Shown: positions 1 to 8,657 of the stretch, in pieces
Layout: each line of letters starts with the position of its first letter
How positions within the stretch are numbered: position 1 is the first letter of the stretch
NCBI GenBank assembly: GCA_964599565.1
Contig: CAZRFE010000068.1
Span: 1-14,446, forward strand
Source of the DNA: JAJUFS01 sp964599565
GTDB taxonomy: Bacteria; Pseudomonadota; Gammaproteobacteria; Natronospirales; JAJUFS01
DNA: 14,446 nt
Reading direction: 5' to 3'
Notes under the pieces: model-generated
The model's input: the letters and a program-made list of their open reading frames with translations, nothing else
Told to the model about the DNA's origin: nothing
Databases searched by the model: none
Translations under genes and position numbers: made by a program

Positions 1-287
1 TCCCACTGGCGGCGCTGCTCGGTGAGCTGGTCGCGGCCTGCGGTGGTGATGCCGTAATACTTGCGGCGCCGGCCGGTGCCCGCCGTTTCCCAGCGCGACT
101 CGATGTGGCCGAGCCGCTCCAGCCGGTGCAGCACGGGATAGAGCATGCCGTCCGTCCATTGCATGTGTCCGCCCGACAACTCGCGAACGCGCTGGAGGAT
201 GGCGTAGCCGTAGCTGTCTTCCTCGGCCAGGATCGCGAGCACGAGCGGGGTCGAGGAAGCGGCGATCAGGTCCTTGTTGAACTCCAT
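1..287 (-). CDS. PadR-family transcriptional regulator (3' end cut off by window)
   Basis: The first 95 codons of a PadR-type winged-helix repressor read leftward and run off the window edge. The N-terminus (MEFNKDLIAASSTPLVLAIL) leads into the family's signature stretch at about residues 25-62: SYGYAIL, then GMLYPVLHRLE and a GHI turn. The wing follows as WETAGTGRRRKYYGIT at about 66-81. PadR proteins are usually about 100-180 residues, so the missing part should be the C-terminal dimerisation helix. The ATG at 287-285 is preceded by an AGGTG Shine-Dalgarno at a suitable distance. A perfect palindrome over the predicted promoter (319-341) suggests autorepression. PadR regulators often control an adjacent membrane or efflux gene; any such partner would lie beyond position 1. 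Family assignment is firm; the ligand and target are unknown. Confidence 0.93.
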   Translation of the reverse strand, partial: MEFNKDLIAASSTPLVLAILAEEDSYGYAILQRVRELSGGHMQWTDGMLYPVLHRLERLGHIESRWETAGTGRRRKYYGITTAGRDQLTEQRRQW

Positions 288-316
288 GGCGCACCTGTCA
301 GTCTTTACCTGGCAGC

Positions 317-344
317 ACTATACATTGAAGCACAATGTATACAA
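317..344 (-). promoter_or_regulatory. padR promoter with overlapping palindromic operator
   Basis: On the minus strand a TATAGT -10 (317-322) lies 16 nt from a weak -35, TTGTAT (339-344). Between and across them sits a perfect inverted repeat, TATACATTG-N5-CAATGTATA (319-341), with 9-bp arms. It is AT-rich and stands out from the GC-rich surroundings. PadR proteins are known to bind ACAT/ATGT-type dyads in their own promoters, so this is the likely autoregulatory operator. The palindrome is seen directly; PadR binding is inferred. Confidence 0.7.
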
Positions 345-359
345 CAGCCCGGATTCCGC

Positions 360-388
360 TTGACAGGTTGGAGACGCCTCACTAGCCT
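360..388 (+). promoter_or_regulatory. Promoter of the GntR-ABC-peptidase operon
   Basis: A perfect consensus -35, TTGACA (360-365), is followed after 17 nt by TAGCCT (383-388), which matches three of six -10 positions. It is placed about 35 nt ahead of the GntR start and is divergent from the padR promoter. Confidence 0.55.
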
Positions 389-390
389 AC

Positions 391-420
391 TGTACTGTTA
401 CAACTAATACAGAAGGTACA
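391..420 (+). promoter_or_regulatory. Possible YtrA-type operator
   Basis: Just downstream of the -10, nested imperfect dyads are visible: TGTAC (391-395) with GTACA (416-420), and inside them CTGT (395-398) with ACAG (409-412). Their centres differ by 2 nt, so they are not one clean palindrome. YtrA-type GntR regulators bind GTAC/AGTAC-like dyads in their own leaders, and the position would block transcription. This is suggestive only. Confidence 0.35.
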
Positions 421-422
421 GC

Positions 423-833
423 ATGTCCCGCACCGTTCCCTTGATGCTGCAACTCTCCGCGGCCGATCCGCGACCGATCACGAAACAGATCACCGACGGC
501 ATCCGCCGGCTGATCGCGAGCGGCGAACTTGATGTCGGCGCGCAGCTGCCGAGCGTCCGCGGCCTCGCGCGGCAGCTCACCGTCAACCCGAACACCATCG
601 CGAAGGCATACGGCGAGCTGACGGGCGAAGGCTGGCTCGATGCGCGCCAGGGTCTCGGCCTGTTCGTCGCCGTGCCACGGCAGCGGCTTTCAAACGCCGA
701 GCGCGAACGCCGCCTCGCGCTCGCGGTGGATGCATTCACCGCCGAGGTGGTCGGTCTCGACTATTCACTGCAGGAAGTTCTCGATCGCGTCGAGGACGCG
801 CTCGCGCCCTGCTTCGACAAGCGCACGGCGTAA
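423..833 (+). CDS. GntR-family transcriptional regulator, YtrA subfamily
   Basis: A 136-residue regulator that is almost entirely a GntR winged helix (about residues 8-83) with a short helical C-terminal tail. The recognition region reads GAQLPSVRGLARQLTVNPNTIAKAY, and the wing reads GEGWLDARQGLGLFV, both typical of the family. The small size, with no FCD, UTRA or aminotransferase domain, is the mark of the YtrA subfamily. These are usually the first gene of an ABC-transporter operon and repress it until a cell-envelope stress or antibiotic signal appears. The start is well supported: AGAAGG ends 6 nt before the ATG. The gene leads the operon, and the ATPase gene begins 11 nt after its stop. 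Autoregulation is likely. The inducer cannot be told from sequence. Confidence 0.93.
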   Translation: MSRTVPLMLQLSAADPRPITKQITDGIRRLIASGELDVGAQLPSVRGLARQLTVNPNTIAKAYGELTGEGWLDARQGLGLFVAVPRQRLSNAERERRLALAVDAFTAEVVGLDYSLQEVLDRVEDALAPCFDKRTA

Positions 834-844
834 AGGAACGCATC

Positions 845-1810
845 ATGTCCGCACCCAGCCTCCACGTTGTTCCGCGCGGCGAGGCGCGCAATTCGCCCGC
901 CGCCTGGGCGTACGTGATCGAAACGGAAGATCTCGATCTGCATTACGGCCAAAGAAAGGCACTGAACAGACTCACGCTGCGCATCCCGCGCGGCCGCATC
1001 CACGCCATCGTCGGTGCGAACGGCGCGGGCAAGTCCTCGCTGTTCCGCATCCTGCTCGGCTTCCAGTCGCAAACGAACGGCCGCGCGACGATACTCGGCC
1101 GCGACTGCGACGCGCTCACCGAGCATGACCGCGCGCGCATCGGTTTCGTGAACGAGGAACACAGTCTGCCCGCGTGGCTTCGTGTCGATGAAGTCGTCGC
1201 CATGCAGCGCAGGCTTTACCCGCAGTGGGACGATGCGCGCTACCGGAACATCGCGGGACATTTCCACGTGCAGCCCGCGCAGCGCGTGCGCGAACTGTCG
1301 CGCGGCGAGCGCGCGGGCGTGAACCTCGCCATGGCGCTCGCGCAGCAGCCGGAACTGCTCATCCTCGATGAACCGACGCTCGGCCTTGATGTCGTCGCGC
1401 GGCGCGCGTTCCTCGAAGCGGTGCTGTTCGCCGTCGATACGGACGACTGCACCGTCATCTACTGCTCGCACCAGATGGAAGAGATCGAACGGCTCGCGGA
1501 CAACCTCGTCATCCTCGAGCGCGGCGAACTGAAACACATGTCGCCGCCGGATGAATTCTGCGAGCGCGTCTCGCTGTGGGTTGCGGAGCATCCGTTCGTC
1601 GCGCCCGCCGCGCACGAGCTGCCCGGCGTGCTGCAGGTGCAGCGCATCGACGGCCTGTTCCATTACCTCGTGCTCGACCAGCACGACAGCTTCGGTGCGC
1701 TGCTCGAAGCGCGCGGCGCACGGCGCCACTACCGCGGCGATGTCGATCTCGAACGCGCGGTGAACGCATTCCTTGCGCGCAACCATGCATCGCCCGTGGA
1801 AGGAGCCTGA
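845..1810 (+). CDS. ABC transporter ATP-binding protein (YtrB-like)
   Basis: A 321-residue cytoplasmic ATPase that would power the membrane protein encoded next. The nucleotide-binding domain spans about residues 25-230: Walker A GANGAGKS (57-64), signature LSRGE (151-155) in place of the usual LSGGQ, Walker B LLILDE (171-176) and H-loop His209. The Q-loop position reads IGFVNEEHSL, so the usual glutamine appears replaced by Glu104. An N-terminal extension of about 24 residues and a C-terminal domain of about 90 residues flank the ATPase core. The C-terminal domain resembles the accessory tail found in drug- and bacitracin-type ABC-2 ATPases. AAGGAA overlaps the upstream stop codon and serves as ribosome-binding site. 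The stop is separated from the next start by one base, which implies translational coupling. The substrate is unknown. Confidence 0.92.
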   Translation: MSAPSLHVVPRGEARNSPAAWAYVIETEDLDLHYGQRKALNRLTLRIPRGRIHAIVGANGAGKSSLFRILLGFQSQTNGRATILGRDCDALTEHDRARIGFVNEEHSLPAWLRVDEVVAMQRRLYPQWDDARYRNIAGHFHVQPAQRVRELSRGERAGVNLAMALAQQPELLILDEPTLGLDVVARRAFLEAVLFAVDTDDCTVIYCSHQMEEIERLADNLVILERGELKHMSPPDEFCERVSLWVAEHPFVAPAAHELPGVLQVQRIDGLFHYLVLDQHDSFGALLEARGARRHYRGDVDLERAVNAFLARNHASPVEGA

Positions 1811-1811
1811 G

Positions 1812-3629
1812 ATGAAGGACATTTTCTTCTCCGAGCTGCGCCGCTTCCGCACCGCCGCACTGGTCGCCGCCACCGCGCACCTGCTCCTGCTCCTGCTGCT
1901 GAACCGCACGAGCGACCTCCTGCAGCAGTCGTACTACGAAAGCGCGCCGATGTTCGGTGCGTACCTGCTGCTCGGCCTTGCGCTCGCGATCGTGCAGGTC
2001 GGCAGCTACCGCAAGCCAAGCCAGTGGCTGTGGCTCATGCATCGCCCGCTGCCGCCGGAACGCATCTTCATGGCGCTTGCGCTCTCGGCGCTCGCGCTGC
2101 TTGCGTTCGCGGTGTTCATCCCGATGCTTCTTTTCGTGGTCGCGACGGATGCGTTCACGACGCGCGTCGTCGATGTTCGCCATTACGTGATGGTGCTGCA
2201 CGTGCTCGCGTTCACGATGATGGCGTGGTCTGCGGGCGCGCACGCCTGCGTGAGCCGGCACAAGGCCGCCGTCGCGGTGCTCGCAGCGCCCGTGCTGCTC
2301 GCGCTGCACCTGGTATCGGTGTGGTGGCTGCTGCTGCCGGTCGCGTTCTGCCTCGCGTGGCTCATGTACATCGCGATGCGCAGCTTCCGTGCAAACCGCG
2401 ATGCGCCGGTGAAAGGCAGCGTCGCGCTCGTGATGACGGCGCTGCCGCTGCAGCTTGGCTTCTTCGTGCTGATCTTCTTCATCGGCAAGATGCTCTTCAC
2501 CACCGGCAGCATCATGCTCGGCACCGATCCGCTCAACACCGAGTTCCCGCCCGAAGGCGGGCTCATCGAGATCGAGCGCAGCACGCCGGCCGACGCGCTG
2601 GTGCTCGGCCTCGCCGGCAGTTCCGATGCGCGTGCGGAATCGTGGCGCGAACAGCTGGCGCTGATGGAACCCATCGGTCTTCGCGTCAACATCCAGCGTT
2701 TCCCGATCCGCCACCAGTTCGGCAACCTCGCGTGGGAAAGCTCGCAGTGGTTCGATGAAGAGCGCGTCATCGAATGGACGTTCAGCCACGACCGCATGCT
2801 GTACCACGGGCGCGATCCGAAAAGCGGCGCGGATCGTGGCTGGTGGGGCGTGCGCGGTGCGGGCGATGAAACGCCGTTCACGAGCATTCCCATCGCGAGC
2901 GACAACGCTTTCCTTCTGACGCAGGACGCGCTGTATGCCATCGATCACGACGCCGCGCGCCAGCACGAACTGCTGCATCTTGCGCCGGGCGAGCTTTTCA
3001 TCGGCGCGCCGCGCGCCGAGTTCAACCGCATGCTCGTGCTCACGAACCATCGCCTGCTTGCGTATCGCGCGGACCGCGCGGCGGCGTCCGACTTCGCGCC
3101 GCCGATCCTCGACTGGGAACTGCCGCTGCCTCGCGGTGCTGCGCATCTTGAAACCGTGCACATCGCCGAGCTGATGGATGGATGGCTTGCCTCGTTCGTG
3201 TATGGCGCAGGCCACCGGCAGATCGGCTTCAACCAGTTCAATGTCGTCACGCAGCCATGGCAGCAGGTTGTGCATGTGGATGAAGACGGAAACGCCGCGG
3301 TGATGAATGCGCGCGCGATCCGCCGCGATTACCCCGCGCTCTATGAAACCTCGTGGTGGTTCTCGCCTGCACTGCATGTGCTCGCCGAGTGGCCCGACAG
3401 CGCGCTCGACAAGGGACTCGCCTGGCCGCTCGAACTTGAGCTCCTGCCGAAGGTGCCGGTGTTCTATCCCGTGGCGGCGGTGTTGATGCTGCTCTCGCTC
3501 GCGCTCGGCGCGTGGTGGCTGCGCGGCGCGAAGGTGAGCCCCGCGCGGCGGCGCGTGTGGCTTGCGAGCTGCGCGCTGCTTGGCCTGCCGGCGTTTCTCA
3601 GTCTCATGTGCCTGGAGCCGCGCGCATGA
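1812..3629 (+). CDS. ABC-2-like membrane protein with large extracytoplasmic domain
   Basis: A 605-residue integral membrane protein and the probable permease partner of the ATPase upstream. Seven hydrophobic segments are visible near residues 15-31, 48-66, 87-112, 126-146, 151-170, 171-189 and 203-228. A soluble stretch of about 320 residues follows, then two more segments at about 549-571 and 580-600. With a cytoplasmic N-terminus the soluble part would face the periplasm. It contains repeated beta-strand-like phrases such as AFLLTQDALYAID and RMLVLTNHRLLAYRAD, which recall blades of a PQQ/WD-type propeller. I chose the ATG at 1812 over an in-frame ATG at 1773: AGGAG sits 6 nt upstream of it and the earlier start would lie inside the ATPase gene. 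The last bases overlap the peptidase start (ATGA). No exact named family is recognised; the ABC-permease role rests on topology and context. Confidence 0.75.
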   Translation: MKDIFFSELRRFRTAALVAATAHLLLLLLLNRTSDLLQQSYYESAPMFGAYLLLGLALAIVQVGSYRKPSQWLWLMHRPLPPERIFMALALSALALLAFAVFIPMLLFVVATDAFTTRVVDVRHYVMVLHVLAFTMMAWSAGAHACVSRHKAAVAVLAAPVLLALHLVSVWWLLLPVAFCLAWLMYIAMRSFRANRDAPVKGSVALVMTALPLQLGFFVLIFFIGKMLFTTGSIMLGTDPLNTEFPPEGGLIEIERSTPADALVLGLAGSSDARAESWREQLALMEPIGLRVNIQRFPIRHQFGNLAWESSQWFDEERVIEWTFSHDRMLYHGRDPKSGADRGWWGVRGAGDETPFTSIPIASDNAFLLTQDALYAIDHDAARQHELLHLAPGELFIGAPRAEFNRMLVLTNHRLLAYRADRAAASDFAPPILDWELPLPRGAAHLETVHIAELMDGWLASFVYGAGHRQIGFNQFNVVTQPWQQVVHVDEDGNAAVMNARAIRRDYPALYETSWWFSPALHVLAEWPDSALDKGLAWPLELELLPKVPVFYPVAAVLMLLSLALGAWWLRGAKVSPARRRVWLASCALLGLPAFLSLMCLEPRA

Positions 3630-5674
3630 CGCGGCATTTCCTTGGCGCGGCGCTCGCGGCATTGCTCGTTTCGCATGCACCGCATGCAATCGCGGATGCA
3701 GGTACAACGCGTGCAGCGCTGAAAGCCGCGGCACGGGAAGCCGCTGCGAAAGACAAGGCGCCGCCGCTTTCACGCGACCTGCTGCTGCAACGCGCACCGG
3801 TAGCCAACGTGCAGATTTCGCCCGACGGCCGTTACCTCGCGTATCTCCGGCGCGACGCGCAGAAGACCGGCGTGATGCTCAAGGAAATCGCGCACGGCGA
3901 AGCGCAACGCGTGCTCGCCGACGCCGGGCAGACTGAAATGTACTGGTCGGGCGACAGCCGCTACCTGTGGCTCGTGGACGATGCCGGCCTTGCGGTTTTC
4001 GATGTCGCGAAACGCGAAGCGCGGCGCATTCATCAATGGGATGAGAACCGTCACCAGCGTTTCTGGCTGGTGGATGTGAACGCGCCCGCGCATGCCGTCA
4101 TCCGCGAGAAGGTCGCGAAGGGAAATGCGTGGCGGTATCGCTACCTTCGCATCAACATTGCCGGCGAAACGCATCTGCTGCACGAATCCGCGCTGCCGCT
4201 GCGCGACGCCTTGCTGACGGTGAATGGCGAACTCGCATTCTCCGCAACGTATGACGGCGCGCCGTTCGACACCGTCATCCGCCGGCACGATGCCGGCGGC
4301 GCGCACGAGATACTGCGCTGCGCGGGCGCGGAGCAATGCCGCTTCGCGGGCTACAGCAGGGAACGCGGTGCGCTGTGGCTCCTTTCGCATCACGGTGAAG
4401 ACACGCTTTCCCTTCAGCGCTGGCAGGCGGCATCCGGATGGCAGACGGTGCACCGCGATCCTGCCGGCATGGCGGATGCCAGCGGACTGCTGTGGTCGAA
4501 GAAGGACGAAGACTGGATCGCGATTGCGTATCACCCGGATCGCAAACGCTGGTACGGCAATGGCGCGAAGACAAGCGCGCAGCTTGCCGCACTCGCGACG
4601 CGCATTCCCGGTGCGAACCTTTATCTTTCTGCATCGATGGACGGCAACCGCTGGCTGGTGCACGCGCGCCACGCCACCTGGCAGTTCGACCGCTACTACC
4701 TGTACCAGCCCACGGACGATGTGCTTCTTCCGCTGTTCGAACACGCGCAGCGTGCGGCGATGGCAGCGCCGGATGCGCTCGCGCGCGCGCAAGCCGTGCG
4801 CTATCGCTCGCGCGACGGGATGCTGCTGCACGGTTACGTGTACCTGCCGCCCGGCATCGAAGCCGCTAACGCGCCGCTCATCGCCGTGCTGCACGGCGGA
4901 CCGTTCAGCCGCGAACGCGACAGCTACGATGCGATCACGCAGTTGCTCGCAAACCGCGGCTACGTGGTGTTCACGCCGAACTTCCGCGCATCGACCGGCT
5001 ACGGCAAACGCTACCTGCTCGCACCGCAGGGCGAGTTCGGCAACGGCAAGGTGCTTGAAGACATCCTGGACGGTATCGACTTCCTGCTCGCACTCGGCAT
5101 CGGCGATGCAAAGCGACAGGCGGTGATGGGACATTCCTTCGGTGGCTACGCGAGCCTGCTTGCAGCAAGCCACGACCCCGCGCGTTTTTCCTTCGCGCTC
5201 GCGAGCGCCGCACCGGTGGACTTCACGTGGGGCATGCAGTGGATCGCGGACAACGGCGGCAGCGCGCTGCCGGAAGACGGCCCGCCCGCGGAAATTTTCT
5301 TCGCGCATCACGGCATTCCGTTGAACGACGCGAACTGGCGCAAGCGCATGCAGGAAGAATCGCCGCTTGCGAACATCGGCAGGCTTCGCGCGCCCGTGTA
5401 TCTCTGGGCGGGCGCGCAGGATGACCGCGTGCCGCTCAAGGGTATCGTTCGCTATGTTGCACAGGCGCGCGGGATGCATGCGAGCGCGGACCTGCTGATC
5501 GATCCCGATTCCAGCCACAACCCGGGATCGCGGCTGAACCTTGAGGCGATCGTGTTTCTCATCGAAGCCGCCGCGAACCGGCACTTCGGCGGCGGACTCA
5601 CGCCGCCGTCACCGGCGCTGGAAAGATTTCTCAGGAAGAACCTGCGCGTGGATGACGCCGCGCTCCTGGAGTGA
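3626..5674 (+). CDS. Secreted S9-family (prolyl oligopeptidase-like) serine peptidase
   Basis: A 682-residue peptidase whose first 23 residues form a signal peptide (basic MTRH, a hydrophobic core, then AIA before DA), so it should act in the periplasm or outside. Residues about 50-385 form the seven-bladed beta-propeller typical of S9, beginning with VANVQISPDGRYLAYLRR. The alpha/beta-hydrolase domain covers about 390-655. It shows HGGP (423-426), the nucleophile in GHSFGG (Ser504), the acid in AQDDRVP (Asp599 or Asp600) and the general base His631 in DSSHNPGSR. The family hydrolyses short peptides, often next to proline or at acylated N-termini. The true start at 3626 overlaps the permease stop as ATGA, with GGAG 8 nt upstream. 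As the last gene of the operon, it may process a peptide linked to the transporter; this is inference. Confidence 0.9.
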   Translation: MTRHFLGAALAALLVSHAPHAIADAGTTRAALKAAAREAAAKDKAPPLSRDLLLQRAPVANVQISPDGRYLAYLRRDAQKTGVMLKEIAHGEAQRVLADAGQTEMYWSGDSRYLWLVDDAGLAVFDVAKREARRIHQWDENRHQRFWLVDVNAPAHAVIREKVAKGNAWRYRYLRINIAGETHLLHESALPLRDALLTVNGELAFSATYDGAPFDTVIRRHDAGGAHEILRCAGAEQCRFAGYSRERGALWLLSHHGEDTLSLQRWQAASGWQTVHRDPAGMADASGLLWSKKDEDWIAIAYHPDRKRWYGNGAKTSAQLAALATRIPGANLYLSASMDGNRWLVHARHATWQFDRYYLYQPTDDVLLPLFEHAQRAAMAAPDALARAQAVRYRSRDGMLLHGYVYLPPGIEAANAPLIAVLHGGPFSRERDSYDAITQLLANRGYVVFTPNFRASTGYGKRYLLAPQGEFGNGKVLEDILDGIDFLLALGIGDAKRQAVMGHSFGGYASLLAASHDPARFSFALASAAPVDFTWGMQWIADNGGSALPEDGPPAEIFFAHHGIPLNDANWRKRMQEESPLANIGRLRAPVYLWAGAQDDRVPLKGIVRYVAQARGMHASADLLIDPDSSHNPGSRLNLEAIVFLIEAAANRHFGGGLTPPSPALERFLRKNLRVDDAALLE

Positions 5675-5682
5675 AGCGCCGT

Positions 5683-6120
5683 TCAGCCGAGGCGCGAGGT
5701 CACCCAGTCGAGGAATGCATTCAACGGCAGCGCGCCGGACTGGCGTGCGACTTCCCGGCCCTTGTGAAAGATCGCGAGCGTTGGAATGGAACGGATGCCG
5801 TAAGGCGCCGCGGCCTGCGGATGCGCCTCGGTGTCGAGCTTCACCAGCCGCGCGCGCGGCTCGAGCTTCGCCGCAGCCTGCTCGAAGACGGGCGCGAACA
5901 TCCGGCACGGTCCGCACCACGGCGCCCAGAAATCCACGACGACGGGAATGTCGCTGTTGGCGAGCAGGCGGCTGAACTGCGCAGCGTCCGCCGCGATGGG
6001 CTTTCCCTGGAACAGCGGTTCGGCGCACTTGCCGCACTTCGGTGCATCCTTCAGCCGGTTCTCCGGCACGCGGTTGACGGAAAGGCACGATGGACAGACG
6101 ACATGGCTTGCTTGCGTCAC
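5683..6120 (-). CDS. trxC: Thioredoxin 2 (TrxC) with N-terminal zinc motif
   Basis: A 145-residue cytoplasmic thioredoxin of the TrxC type, which reduces protein disulfides and takes part in oxidative-stress defence. The N-terminal zinc module has two CxxC pairs (Cys9/Cys12 and Cys29/Cys32). It is followed by a thioredoxin fold with the active site WCGPC at residues 68-72 and the cis-proline segment GIRSIPT. Sequence and length match E. coli TrxC closely. The start is a GTG at 6120-6118, chosen because GGAG lies 7 nt upstream and no in-frame ATG precedes the first CxxC. A long open frame continuing upstream to 7386 is only an antisense shadow of yheS. The gene converges on the peptidase gene with an 8-nt gap and is divergent from yheS. 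Confidence 0.95.
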   Translation of the reverse strand: MTQASHVVCPSCLSVNRVPENRLKDAPKCGKCAEPLFQGKPIAADAAQFSRLLANSDIPVVVDFWAPWCGPCRMFAPVFEQAAAKLEPRARLVKLDTEAHPQAAAPYGIRSIPTLAIFHKGREVARQSGALPLNAFLDWVTSRLG

Positions 6121-6140
6121 GCGTTTTCTCCGCTGGCGGT

Positions 6141-6166
6141 GGCATCGCGAAGATGGTGGCGATGCC
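6141..6166. promoter_or_regulatory. Perfect inverted repeat between trxC and yheS
   Basis: GGCATCGC (6141-6148) and GCGATGCC (6159-6166) form perfect 8-bp arms around a 10-nt spacer, about 20 nt upstream of the trxC start codon and 72 nt upstream of yheS. There is no T-tract after the stem in either direction, so it is not a standard terminator. It could be an operator or a hairpin in the trxC leader. It does not look like an OxyR site. Confidence 0.4.
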
Positions 6167-6223
6167 GCAAAAATCAATGTGCCCGGCGTTGCCGGATATC
6201 GCCTGCATGCACTGCGCTTCCCG

Positions 6224-6229
6224 TAGAAT
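6224..6229 (+). promoter_or_regulatory. Candidate -10 of yheS (near-leaderless)
   Basis: TAGAAT matches five of six consensus -10 positions and ends 8 nt before the yheS ATG. Transcription from it would begin within about 2 nt of the start codon. No Shine-Dalgarno precedes the ATG, and no clear -35 is seen at the right spacing. Together these suggest a leaderless or nearly leaderless transcript. Confidence 0.45.
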
Positions 6230-6237
6230 GCGCGCCC

Positions 6238-8121
<1,884 letters not shown>

Positions 8122-8163
8122 GCGCGGCTACACTTGCCTGATCCGCCATCCGTTCGCGAGATC

Positions 8164-8577
8164 ATGAAACGCACTGTCCTTCTTTATGGCATCGCCCTCG
8201 CCGCCGCCGCGTTCGCGCTGACCTGGCTTGAATACCAGTACGCGCTGCGGCTCATCCCCCCGGAGGTGTACATCACCGTGATCGCCGTGGCGTTCACGCT
8301 AGTCGGCGTGTGGGTGGGGCGGCAGCTCACCGGCGGCGCGGCAACGCAGGCATTCGAGCGGAACGACCAGGCGCTGGACTATCTCGGCATCAGCGCGCGC
8401 GAATGCGAAGTGCTGGCGCTGCTGGCGGAAGGCCACAGCACGCGCGCGATCGGCGAGCGGCTGTTCGTGTCGCCGAACACGGTGAAGACGCATCTCGCGC
8501 GCCTTTATGAAAAGCTCGGCGTCGGCAACCGCACGCAGGCCGTCGGCAAGGCGAAGTCGCTGCGTCTTGTTCCCTGA
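8164..8577 (+). CDS. Membrane-anchored LuxR-type HTH regulator
   Basis: A 137-residue protein with two hydrophobic segments (about residues 4-24 and 35-54) and a C-terminal LuxR/FixJ helix-turn-helix at about 74-134. The HTH core reads SARECEVLALLAEGHSTRAIGERLFVSPNTVKTHLARLYEKLGV. No receiver or autoinducer domain is present, so it may sense something at or in the membrane. I chose the ATG at 8164; an in-frame TTG at 8134 is possible but would lie within the promoter-like sequence (TACACT at 8129-8134). The Shine-Dalgarno is weak. The gene begins 42 nt after yheS and is followed by a DUF4199 membrane protein, a pairing I recall from other xanthomonad genomes. It probably regulates that neighbour, possibly through the palindrome at 8587-8602. 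Confidence 0.88.
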   Translation: MKRTVLLYGIALAAAAFALTWLEYQYALRLIPPEVYITVIAVAFTLVGVWVGRQLTGGAATQAFERNDQALDYLGISARECEVLALLAEGHSTRAIGERLFVSPNTVKTHLARLYEKLGVGNRTQAVGKAKSLRLVP

Positions 8578-8586
8578 AATGCGAAA

Positions 8587-8602
8587 TCACCCGTTCGGGT
8601 GA
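8587..8602. promoter_or_regulatory. 16-bp palindrome, candidate LuxR-type operator
   Basis: TCACCCG-TT-CGGGTGA is a perfect inverted repeat with 7-bp arms, lying between the LuxR-type gene and the DUF4199 gene. A possible -10, TAACGT (8625-8630), would place the start of transcription near 8637, putting the palindrome centre at about -42.5. That is the classic position for LuxR-type activation. Flanking GCGAAA (8581-8586) and TTTCGC (8610-8615) could extend a stem with a 7-nt bulge, so a transcript hairpin is the alternative. Confidence 0.5.
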
Positions 8603-8657
8603 CGCGCATTTTCGCGGTCTCGCCTAACGTGGCCACAGGTTCAACCGGAGAAACCAC

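Noticed and set aside
1509..3797. 762-codon open frame on the minus strand
   Set aside because: It lies antisense to the ATPase, permease and peptidase genes. It is rich in Arg, His and Ala, has no domain signature and no ribosome-binding site, and is explained by GC-rich codon bias on the coding strand.
3770..5584. 604-codon open frame on the minus strand
   Set aside because: It is antisense to the peptidase, whose signal peptide, propeller and catalytic motifs establish the sense strand.
5676..5695. GCGCC-N10-GGCGC between the convergent peptidase and trxC genes
   Set aside because: The arms are short, the loop is long and there is no T-run; not enough for a terminator call.
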